In this document: positions 32,301 through 40,893 of the stretch, piece by piece
Position numbering within the stretch: position 1 is the stretch's first letter
Layout: every line of letters starts with the position of its first letter
Assembly (NCBI RefSeq): GCF_017916325.1
Contig: NC_090155.1
Coordinates: 409,501 to 473,500 of the forward strand
From: Leishmania martiniquensis
Taxonomy: Eukaryota > Euglenozoa > Kinetoplastea > Trypanosomatida > Trypanosomatidae
DNA length: 64,000 nt
Direction: 5' to 3'
Program-made: the position numbers and the translations under genes
The notes under the pieces: generated by a model
Seen by the model: the letters and a program-made list of their open reading frames with translations, nothing else
Database searches by the model: none
What the model was told of the DNA's origin: nothing

Positions 32301-33284
32301 GGCGGCAACTCGTCGGCCATCCGCTCCAGTGATAATCTTCCTCGCCGAGTAGCAGCGGCGTCGCTCTCTGCGACTGCCAGCCCAGCCGTCGTCCGTCATC
32401 ACTCGCAGCCGCAGCCGCCCTGCGCCAGCTCACTGAAGAAGAGACCAATCGCTGCAACGGACGCACTAGGAGAGGAAGACGGCTCGGTCTTGGCACGAGC
32501 TACACCACCGGGCAGGACTGCAGGATCGGCATGTGAGCGACTCGCCACTGTCGGAGCCCCAAAGCGGCTCAGCACTGTACTGTTGAGCGATCTCGCGCCC
32601 TCAAAGCCGGCTGGCGTCACCGCGACGGCAGCGGCGGCGATGTCCGTCACACGCAATACAGCAGCCACTGCAGCGGAGCGCTCTTCATGCGTGCCCAAAG
32701 ATACCAACACAGCAGTCAAGGGTACGGCCGTGCCTTCAGGTGTCGCGACCCCGTTCCCCGCGGCCAACTCTGTCGTTGCGAAATCAGCGGCGAGGGCTAT
32801 GAGCAAGGCGGTCGGAGCAACCGCCGGCGGCAACGCACTGAAGCACTCCTCTCCGCCGTCGCTGTCGCCGCTTGGATTGGCGATGAAGCCGAAGACCGTC
32901 ACAGCAGCAACGGCAGCGCCGCCACGAATGCCTGTGTCTGCAAGTCAAGCGAACGCTGCCCCTGCCAGCCGTAGCAACGAAAGATCAGCCCTCGGAGGGG
33001 ATGACAGCAGCACGTGGCCGGAAGACCCGTATGACTGCTACGGATACATCGAACCGGACCTCGCCGGCTCCCATGATGGCTACGCCGCGAAGTCGTTGCC
33101 GACAAAGGCACCGGCTGGCGATCGCGCGATGCACAGGTACTCGATGGTGGAAAGCATAGCTGTGTCCCCGCTGAGCACCTCTAGCACCACTGCCAAGACC
33201 GATGCAGCCAGCGCCGCTGGTGCAAGGGTGCGGCAGTCTAATGAAGGCAACGTGCTCGAGGATATGGGGTACATGTACTACTAG
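29382..33284 (+). CDS. Hypothetical protein, 1300 aa, Gln/Pro-rich N-terminus and long Ala/Ser disordered body
   Basis: Not recognised. The ATG at 29382 is the first after the candidate acceptor at 29269. Residues 10-110 are rich in Gln, Tyr, Phe and Pro, prion-like in composition. A distinct segment at about residues 127-168 contains EKNWWSHVVSEMLVVDSP followed by acidic residues and is the best candidate for a conserved folded motif. The central ~1000 residues are Ala/Ser/Thr/Gly-rich with an acidic Ser/Asp/Glu tract around residues 445-490. The last ~100 residues recover complexity: an aromatic-acidic motif (WPEDPYDCYGYIEPDLAG) and a C-terminus ending EDMGYMYY. Low-complexity Q-rich N-termini are common in trypanosomatid RNA-binding or granule proteins, but no RNA-binding domain is visible and I assign no function. 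The whole gene is enclosed by the two copies of repeat B, spaced 8994 bp apart. Confidence 0.85.
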   Translation: MHNGISSGMPAWRQQQQPMFMYHQNQFGGGHPDPHMIALLQTQQRQYYPQQPGQGMWNPSANQLFSDVDPSTRNGNFMMQQYRFFGHDQGLMYPYQQQQQRFGLDSNANPNVLRRPGWAESRPGRTPCEKNWWSHVVSEMLVVDSPCGLDLDVEDEHANVMEELRKTGSKAGTGIDEEVEAPSPGFAGLLEGPKGVGEATGPTLTPTRAREPAATAGGCLQMTAEAVMCVSSPHQPCDPGKQPPRQAQAPTPPIRSGVPASREQMQPQPSSDVVMHPQRHLCNASERSACENKGRSPPVKSAGSRAAANSSSKAASSHDGRLSGNDGGAARSLCREVLGDAEGEQGERAAGEELDSAGPQSMNSKGRAGGVTKRTSTLPDRPSEREPHVDGEQQEPGKEAPRSANTLSSGIGERPGRPRSPRTERKLPRPGNSFFHEDSPGGMDQEDNKEEGGDSNSDQYSSSDGSDGSHSSGSGHNDSEGSGSDEEAEYSAMQRSSQSGIGGQSTLEYSAFHDASVVHARHSIVPSANHATANGSTGSFLGTEKGGHSLYLEATASNALIDVQLLSMVSQSQKTAAANTSTPDGVASSFRLGLSEVHPLSANAVFTASSSVDVSGSSITTAAEMEKLGRGGYEMGTLAMVKTVPEHASRAATVGAAGGARSRSASATPTAAKILPTATARKNEEASALPKPVVGGQQSISLLVGEQGGSNGANDANNASKAGATQFSGVRPGGQRERLKRNDAAADRLLATRASRDLDSSKAASLTYKGGSPFPGSSNFQGSAAATTSEAERTALPVTELALATAAKGAAAHKKTNASATTSEGATPTIIGSTPAEAKAGWLPIIRSTQHVHNSPANRVGSVQVPKSLGKRPSPFPRISSAAHRKHTATPLGVDKAKAAAVMAMSLSSTGTSHVAADHSPPTSAGVATSAATAGAVVTELKPAAQSAAPSSAGCAPVSAAALTLAVASAAPPGGNSSAIRSSDNLPRRVAAASLSATASPAVVRHHSQPQPPCASSLKKRPIAATDALGEEDGSVLARATPPGRTAGSACERLATVGAPKRLSTVLLSDLAPSKPAGVTATAAAAMSVTRNTAATAAERSSCVPKDTNTAVKGTAVPSGVATPFPAANSVVAKSAARAMSKAVGATAGGNALKHSSPPSLSPLGLAMKPKTVTAATAAPPRMPVSASQANAAPASRSNERSALGGDDSSTWPEDPYDCYGYIEPDLAGSHDGYAAKSLPTKAPAGDRAMHRYSMVESIAVSPLSTSSTTAKTDAASAAGARVRQSNEGNVLEDMGYMYY

Positions 33285-36200
33285 GCGCCATGGCGGGGAA
33301 AAGGTCAGCGGCAGATGCAGTGCGGGACGAGTCAAGGGAAAGGCACCAGAGGTCGATGGGTGCATAGCACAGAACAGAGGACGGGGGGGGGGACTGCGCG
33401 TGTATTCGTTTGCTTTATTCAACGGCATCACACACACACACACTCCCCCTCCCCCCTCCATTCACCGCCTTTGCTGAGTAAGCCCGCCCTTTCATCTCAC
33501 CCCAACCGCTACCCCCTCCGCCCCTTACCCTCCCCGCCGTTTGCAGTCACTGGCATGTTCCGCTCGATCTCCCTGAGTCTCACCGACTCACCCCCTCCTT
33601 CCCTTCCCAGCACTGCCTTTTTTTTTTCCACGCGGGGGCCCCTTTCCCCTCTCCCTCTCTCTCTCTCGCTGTCATCTCGTCTGTGCTTCTTGTCACGGCT
33701 GCGCGCTTGTCTGTCTGAAACATTTTTCCTTTCTTCCTCTTTTCGCTTTGGAACATTCGCCTCTCCCCTCGACTGCTCGTGTATGTGAGGGGGGGGGGTA
33801 AGTGTCGATCCCTCGGGATGAGAGTGAGGGCTATGCGATTCGGCTTCGCAATAGCAGACCTGGATGTGCGCGCTGCGCGATATGGTCGTCGATGGCGCTT
33901 CATTTCACGAGAGTCTGTTATGTGTAAGTCTGCGCCTCGGGCCCTCTACGTGTCCTTCCCACACTAACCTCCTCTCACCATGAACGCATGGCATAGAGCC
34001 GCTTTCCTTCTTTCCTCTCTTATGTGTATGTTTGCTCATCGTCTTGTGTCATTAATTTCTTTGGGACGAAGCAGAGGAGTGGAGGAAACCCCCGAAAAAA
34101 AAAAGAGCAGAGGTGAGGAGGAGGAGAGGGGGGGCACCGCACGGTGCGGGAGAAAGGCATTTCGAGACGTCAACACGAAACCACAAGGGCACTACCAGAC
34201 AAGCATTTCTTTCCCTCCCCTCCCTCCTGGCCAGACGTATCTGCGACCGTCCCCTCGTCGGACACATGCAGTGCGTACACTTCTTTTTTTCATCTCGCTC
34301 TCTGCGCTGGCTGTGCGCTTCCTCCTCAGCTCATACCGTCACCCCCCTACTCCTTCACTTGCGTTGTCCGTTTTTCTCGGTATGCCCCCTCCCCTCATGC
34401 ACACACCCTGTCGCTACGGTGGCGTAGCCAGCTCGCTGCGTGTTGGCCCAGCCCTGTGTTTTTTGTTTGATTCCTGCTGCTTCTTTGAAATTTCACCCCT
34501 ATGACGTCCTTCCTGTTGACGGTCGCATCGATAGATGTGTCGGATCCGGTCTCCTGAGGGCGAACACAAAAAACATTTCCCCTCTCTGTGTCTGTGTGCA
34601 TGTGTTCACGTATGTCAGGGGAGGGGAGGACATCAGGGCTCCGCGCGGTTGCGTTCGCTTCACTCCCCCCCTCCCTCCCCTCTTTGTGCCTGCGATCTCT
34701 CTTGGGGTCTCTGTTTACTTAGCCTTTTTTGCTTTCGTCTCATACCCCCCTTGTGCACATACATCCCTCCGCCCTCTCCCCATCTTTTCCCTACTGAGCG
34801 CCCACCGCCATGGGCATGTGCATTTCATTTTTTTTGTCGCTTGCGACTCGTGAAGTTGGTGACGTGCCGAAAGCACACACAGGCCCACGCACACATTCCG
34901 CTCGAGAGAGGAGAGAGGACGAGGTGTGCGTGTCCAGCGGGGGGATGGCGCTCCATGTGTATTATGCTGGCGCAGGTGCACCTCGTTATGTATCTGCTCC
35001 CTTTCTCTTCCATCCTCTCTCTCTGGCTGGTGTGCAGCCTCCCGCCTGGTTGCACCTGCGTCGTCATCATGAGTTCAAAAATCGATCGCGAGCATCTTTT
35101 TATTTTTTTCTTACATGTAGGCATCCTCAATGCCACGCCGACATTCTTCCCCACGTGCGTGTCTGTGTGTGTGTGTCTGTGTGTGCGTGTGTTTTGCACA
35201 CATGCATACTTACGCGCACACACACAGGCCTACGGCGGGAGCTCCCCCATTCACCCCTTCTCTCCTCTCCTCTCTGGCGTCAACGGGGGGCTCCTCTATG
35301 CAGCTTTTTTTTTGCTTCTCCGATCGCCTCTGCAGTCCTCCACCACCACCACCCCTTCGAAACAAGCCGAGCTGAAAAAAGGCACAGCCCTTGCACTGCT
35401 ACCCCGCTGGTCCCTGTATGTGTTTACGCCTCGCTCGGTTACGCTTCAGCTTCCTGCGGCTTGTCTTTGCTGGTGTATATTCCTTGTCCTCTTGCCTCTC
35501 GGGCGACCCGTAGCGAACCATTCTCATCCTCTCGTACTCTGGCCCCCCTCCCTCCTCACCCCTTTTTTATTTTGGCTCCTCTCCTTCACGATCCTCGCCC
35601 CCACCACCACCACCGCCACACACACACACAGACAGACAGAGAGACACACCTCCGCACATCCGCTTGCTGGCAAGGAATGGGGCCGCTTTTTTTTTATCAG
35701 CGTGAAGCGCATGGCAAACGCATCGATAGCAGCGAGCGAGTGAAAACGGCGAAAGGTGTACGCTTTTTGGATGGCATCACTTCTGCCTTCTTCCGCTTCT
35801 GTGTATTTGTGTGCGCGCGTGTGTGCGCGCGATTCGTCTGTGTCTTGTTCGATTTAGCCGCTCGTACCGGCAGAGCTCCCTCCCTCCCCCCGCTTCCTCT
35901 CTGCCTGCCTCGCCCTTCTTGTTGCTGTTGTGCCTGTTCGGTAATTCCTTTCCTCTCCCCTCCCCCCACGACCCCACCCCACCCCTCTCCGCGCTCGCTC
36001 ATCTTTTCCATATATATATATGCAGCCAACTTCGTAAGCCGATGTGCAGAACCTGAGGCGTTGCCGGCCGCCTCCTTTCATCGCTGTGCTCGTTGCGAGA
36101 GGCCACACCTCTGCTCAGGTAGTGGCGCGTACGTCTGTGTACCTGTGCTTGCGTGACAGGCGTGCTGAGAGAGAGAAAGAGAGAGAGGGTCGAATGGCAG

Positions 36201-36748
36201 GAAAAGGGAAAAGGCTCGCGGTTGTCCGCATCTTTCCATCGAGGACGGCACATCAGCACCGCTCCTTGTCTCTCTTTCCCCTTTTCAGGCATACACGGCT
36301 GCATGGGGCGGGCGTGCTTGTGGCGCCTCTATGCCTTTCTGTGCACCGACAGACGATGTCATTTTTTTCTTCGTTTATTTCGCTCTCTCTCTGTCTTCGG
36401 CCGCCACCCGCCTTCCTCCGAGGGGATGGATCGTCATGAGGGAGGGTTGCGCTGCTGTTCATGCTGGCGGAGCACCACCGACACGTGAGAGCTCACTCGC
36501 TCCTCGTTACCATTTCATCACCTCCTCCGCGTCCTCGCTCGATCTCCCCTCCCCCCTCCCCCAACCTTTCTTTTCTGCCCTCAACGCTCTGCGCTTGAGT
36601 GGATCCTATATGTGTAGATGTGTGCTCGTGTGTATCCGCACCGCTCCGTGTGCGTACCTCTGCACCCTTGTATGTTCGTTGTGAATGTGTGTGTCACTTG
36701 TTCGTTGCTGCTTCGGTGATCTTTAGCTCCCCTCCTCCTCCTCCCAAA

Positions 36749-37289
36749 GTCTGGGACTCATGGCGGACGGATGGCGCACCTCTCAAGTGCGCGTGATGTC
36801 CCAGGGTCGCGCCTGCGCCCCTTGGGAGGCGGGAAGGAGGCCCGCCCCCCTTCCGCCCTATCCCCTGCCAAAGGATGAGCCACCTACCACGGGGTGACCG
36901 AGTGCACCGCTCACGACTGCAGGGGGCAGGCCGATTTCATCGAGACACCCGTCGGCGGTCAGGTCCTGCACGGTGTGGTGTCACAGCATCCCGCAGCTGC
37001 GAGCGCATTCGTGCCATCCACGTGATCGGCAGAATGTTGACGTCGCCGGGGCACGTGCCTCAGACGGCCCTCACTCTGCAGACTGCTGTGAAGGGCCGGA
37101 GCCACAACCCGAGGGAGCGGGGGGCACCACGTGGCGTCGGGCCTCATGGGTAGCGTTCGAGGAGGGGGGTCGCGCACAGCTGGCGGAGTCGGCGTATTGC
37201 TGTAGGACGTCTCTGCACAGCTGCTTCGAGCGACGCCATGAGGGCCCTGTGAGCAGGCCGGAGGGAAGGCTTGAGTGGCGTGTGTGTGT
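36749..37289 (+). repeat. Direct repeat B, copy 2 (candidate SIDER2-type retroposon)
   Basis: Partner of 27755-28295 at a spacing of exactly 8994 bp (540/541 identical by eye). It lies about 3.5 kb downstream of the 29382-33284 gene and 1.3 kb upstream of the next candidate acceptor, so it would fall in the distal 3' UTR or the spacer of that gene. Flanks are unrelated to those of B1. Confidence 0.9.
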
Positions 37290-38546
37290 TCTGTGGCAGA
37301 GATATACTGAGCACGATGGAGGGGCGGAGAAAAAAGGGATCTCTTTTGAAGTTTTGTGTGGGCAACTAATGTCGTCTCAGCGCTCCGTCGGATCCATTGA
37401 ACGTCCAAAGGCGAACCAAACGTTTTCTTGCGTGTCTGCGATGCAGAAAACCTGAAAGGGGAGGCGCACAGTGGATGCGCGTCCACGGTGATCGAAGGGA
37501 CGCATGTGCACACGGGCGTACACGTGTGCGGAGCGCGCTTGCCTCTGCTGTGTAAGCGAACAGCCCGAGAAGAGGCGTGCGGGGCTGGCGCAGGGGGGAG
37601 GAGGGTAAGCAGCGGCGGTGCGGCGGCGTCTACACGTCTCAGCATGGAAGTTACGTGCCGCACTCGCTCTCACGGATACCTGTCCCGCACTCACGCGCCC
37701 TCCTTCTCCCTCCCTCTCGCTCTGCGCCGCCATTTGACCTGCGTCGATGAACGGCAATCAAACCTCACATGACCGACACCTGAAGGTACATGCGCGCTCG
37801 TGATCTGCCTACCCTCCCTCCTCCCCTCCCCCCTCCACAAGCACACACTCCTAGCCGTACAGTCAGTACGTCTTTTTGTTTTTTTATGGTGTCCTACCCC
37901 TGCTCTGTTAGCTCATCTCCTCAGCTCTTCCGCGCTTCCGCCACGGACGGCTTACCGTCTCTCCCTTTTCCTCCCTCGTTTCCTCACGCCATCTGTTGAG
38001 ATCGGCCTACAACCACAGCCCGCACATACGCTGAAGCCCTTCCCTGCCCCCATCTTGTCATACAACTGGCCCCTCGCGCGCCTGTGTGGTGGCACGCAGC
38101 CTTTTTTCCCTCTCTCAGACGCAGCAGAAGGCACGGCAGCCAAGGGAAAGAGACACACTAGCGAGCGTAACGCCGCTTCCCCCTCCCCATCGCCTGAACA
38201 GGTGCAGACGCTCTCAAGACAAGCGCACATACACAGAAAGAGGGACGGCGATTGCACAGGGCGCACCTGCGACGTGGTGTTACCGCCACGGATTTGTCGT
38301 GCTCTTTTTGCTTTCGTCTCCCTTTTCACTCCAATAAAATCATAGACTTTCTGCCCATTTCTTCGCCGGCGCGCCTCCCCCCTCCCTCCGCCCAGCTGCT
38401 CTTTTTCTTATTCATAGAACTCACCCGCCTCCGTCTCGAAACTGCACGGCGCGGTGTGCTCCCATCGGTCGATAATGAAGGAAACGCGACGAATCCGCTC
38501 TGCACCGCTTCCCTTTCTGTTTACACGAAGCTGATCAGGACAGAGG

Positions 38547-38580
38547 GTTTTTTCGCTTTTTTGATTCTGCGCTCTTCAGT
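38547..38580 (+). promoter_or_regulatory. Candidate polypyrimidine tract and trans-splice acceptor for the 38654 gene
   Basis: A T-rich tract ends in CTCTTCAG, with AG at 38579-38580. It lies 73 nt before the proposed start at 38654. A second pyrimidine tract with AG at about 38680 would remove the first Met if used. Confidence 0.5.
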
Positions 38581-38653
38581 GTGCCTCTGTGTGCGTGTGT
38601 GTGTGTGTGTGTTCACTTTCAACTCATGGACATTGAGCTACATCGCATTGGTC

Positions 38654-39796
38654 ATGCTAGCTCTCTTCTTTGCCTGCTTAGCGCCTAAGAGGCGGCTCAG
38701 TGGCTCCACAGGCACCACTACCGCTGCTGCTGCTGCCGCCGCCGCGCCCCGTCGCAAGCGTAGTGCCTCAACTTTTCGTCACAGGTATACACCGAGGGTG
38801 CGTATAGGCTCCAGCCCGAGGCGAAGAGCTGGCCGGTCTGCGAAGAAAGATCCCGGGCGCTGCACGCGCGTATCACGTGCACTGTCGCCGAAGCCGTTAT
38901 CAGCGCCTTCCCCCTCGGCCTCTAGCTCTGTCCTGCCAAGGGTTAGCGACGCGCCTGTGGAAGCAATAGCAGCGCCTCAGCCTCGCCTCTCACCTTCGTA
39001 CGTCATCGCAGGCGCGATGCCAGTCCGGAGTCACTTCATGAATCCCGTTGACTTCCTGAGCTCATCGGAGCCGCTTCTCCTCACGCCGGAGGAGAAGGCG
39101 GCAGAAAAGGCGGAGAGGGCGCGGTTGGTGGCGCTGCAAGATGACGCGAGGGCCTTGGCAGCCGCATTCGCGCGAGAGCTGGCCGAGAGAAAGGCGAAGG
39201 CAACGCCCGCAGCAGCTGAGATGCGGGCATCGAAGGCGAGACTCAATGGCACCCCGCAGCAGCGACCGCCCACCCTTCACCCGCGCTCATCGGACTTTGC
39301 GCCTGTGGCACCCACGGCACCACGAAGGCGCCACAAATCCTCTTTCAAGGCGAAAAAAGAACGCGGCAAGACGGTGGATAGAAGGCGGAGGCCCAACACC
39401 TCACCGCGGCCACGGGCGCCGACTCGACAGTGCGCTTCTCCCACGCGAAGTGGGCGACGTCACCAACCAAAGGTGAGGGTCACGGCCTCCGTGCCGACGC
39501 ACAAGCCGCTGCAGGCACTGCATAGACCCCTCGGTGGTCCGCGCTTGCGGCCCACGGCTGCTGCGCGAATTCGCGCAGCAACGGCAGCCGCATTCAGCCA
39601 GCGTGCTGCCTCAAGCCGGCTGAAACCTGTGGCACGTGGAAAGAAGCGCCCGGCCGTCTCATCCCACCGCACTGCGAAAGCCCCTACGCCTGTCCTCATG
39701 CGGGCTCTCTCCAAGTCGACCGTGAAAGCGTCGCGACTCGCAAAGCCAAAGAAACGCATCATAACCAAGCTGCGCCACAGAAGAAGGAAAAGGTAG
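38654..39796 (+). CDS. Highly basic protein of unknown function, 380 aa
   Basis: Not recognised. The frame is open from 38252 but the codons before 38654 are pyrimidine-derived and contain no usable ATG, so ATG 38654 is the first Met. The protein opens with a short hydrophobic stretch (MLALFFACLAP), then an Ala run and an Arg/Ser-rich basic region. Around residues 145-180 there is a charged helix, probably coiled (EEKAAEKAERARLVALQD), preceded by MPVRSHFMNPVDF, the most conserved-looking part. The C-terminal half is extremely rich in Arg, Lys, Pro and Ala and ends RHRRRKR. Such composition suggests binding to nucleic acid, tubulin or a membrane surface, but no specific family can be named. 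If the acceptor near 38680 is used, translation could begin at Met 122 (39017). A 20-codon upstream ORF overlaps the proposed start. Confidence 0.65.
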   Translation: MLALFFACLAPKRRLSGSTGTTTAAAAAAAAPRRKRSASTFRHRYTPRVRIGSSPRRRAGRSAKKDPGRCTRVSRALSPKPLSAPSPSASSSVLPRVSDAPVEAIAAPQPRLSPSYVIAGAMPVRSHFMNPVDFLSSSEPLLLTPEEKAAEKAERARLVALQDDARALAAAFARELAERKAKATPAAAEMRASKARLNGTPQQRPPTLHPRSSDFAPVAPTAPRRRHKSSFKAKKERGKTVDRRRRPNTSPRPRAPTRQCASPTRSGRRHQPKVRVTASVPTHKPLQALHRPLGGPRLRPTAAARIRAATAAAFSQRAASSRLKPVARGKKRPAVSSHRTAKAPTPVLMRALSKSTVKASRLAKPKKRIITKLRHRRRKR

Positions 39797-40893
39797 TAGT
39801 TAGCTCAGGGAGGGTGGCCTTTTAGGTGATCGATGGTGCACATGGAAGACTGTGCGCGTGCTCCTCGTTCGCTCTCCCTAAGCCGCCTCCCCCACCCACC
39901 CTTCGGCCACGTCCTTCTCTGTCCTCGCATGCCTGTCAGCCATGCCAGGGGCTTGCATATCCTATCCCTCTCGTTTGGGTAGATGCTATGCCCTTTCTTT
40001 TGGTGTGTGTGTGTGTGGTGGAAGAAGGGGGGACGGAGTGATGCGGTGGCGTTGGGAGTGTCGGTTTCGGGGGGGTCGCCCTTCACTGCTGCGCTCACCT
40101 CTGCATCGCCCCCCCTCTCTCTCTCCCCTTCCCGTTTTGGTGGTCTGAGGAATCGGGACAAAAAAAGAGGAGGAAAAGGGGGGCAATTCACAGAGGAGCA
40201 GTGCTGGAACGGTTCGCGACGGTGCCTATGCTCACTTGGCGGCACAGGCCGACTCCGCCTCTCTCCCTCCCTACCACACCCCCACCCCGATGGCCAGGAC
40301 GATTGGGGGCGCTGTGATGCGTTGAGGAAGAGGGAGGGGGGGCAGAGTCTGCACGTTTCTTTGGAGGCGCTTGTTGCCTCTCCACACGCCAGCGTCGCCC
40401 CCCCCCATAAGTGTACTAGAGGATATATACATATATGTATGTATATATGTATAGGACCCGGGGCTTCGGCAACTCACTTCCCTGCCTCTTGCGTCCCTTT
40501 AAGAACCTTAGCGGCGTGGCACGATGCTGAGCCACCCCACACGTGCCCTTTAAGCGCTCTTCCTTCTTTCCGTCTCTCTGACCGCCTCGTCGCTTGTGCA
40601 TTGGCGATGCTCACTCCCACTAGAGCTCCTTGTCACCACCACCGCTATCGCCTCTCCTCCTCAGTACCCCCCCCGCCGACGCGAGCCTCCTCTGTTGGAA
40701 GGGGGTTGTGGGGTGCGAACTTTCTGCGCCTTCATGATTAGTATTGGCGCTCTCTTCCCTACCGAAGCAGCGTGCTCGCCTTTGTATTCATCATCTGGAG
40801 GTGTTGTTCACCGTGACATACACTCGCCGACTTGACGCACGCGGGCGCGAGCGTGCCTCGTTGCGTACGCATTTAGGACGGTCGCCGGCTGAC
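39797..40893. other. Intergenic region upstream of the WDR24-like gene
   Basis: About 1.1 kb: C/T-rich spacer, a GT run near 40004-40018, an alternating AT/GT tract at 40424-40453, a pyrimidine tract with AG at 40663-40664, and an upstream ORF at 40734-40835. No gene. Confidence 0.7.
40622..40664 (+). promoter_or_regulatory. Candidate trans-splice acceptor for the WDR24-like gene
   Basis: A C/T-rich tract ends in CTCCTCAG (AG at 40663-40664). Using it would place a 33-codon upstream ORF (40734-40835) in the leader. AGs near 40739-40767 are alternatives. Confidence 0.4.

Larger units (their letters stand above)
33285..38653. other. Long intergenic region with repeat B2
   Basis: About 5.4 kb. 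The proximal part is C/T-rich with CA/GT microsatellites; repeat B2 is at 36749-37289. Long open frames at 34535-36156 run through pyrimidine and CA tracts and have no G/C third-position signature, so I do not call them genes. Confidence 0.7.

Noticed and set aside
34535..36156. Overlapping open frames of more than 400 codons in the spacer after the 29382 gene
   Set aside because: They run through pyrimidine tracts, CA/GT microsatellites and CCCT repeats, translate to Leu/Pro/Ser/Cys/His-rich low-complexity, overlap in two frames at once, and lack the G/C third-position signature of the real genes.
38252..38653. N-terminal extension of the basic-protein gene
   Set aside because: It opens with TTG, contains the acceptor-like tract and a GT microsatellite, and encodes pyrimidine-derived low-complexity.
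40744..40893. N-terminal extension of the WDR24-like frame
   Set aside because: The frame is open but the codon at 40744 is TTG, and no ATG exists before 40894.
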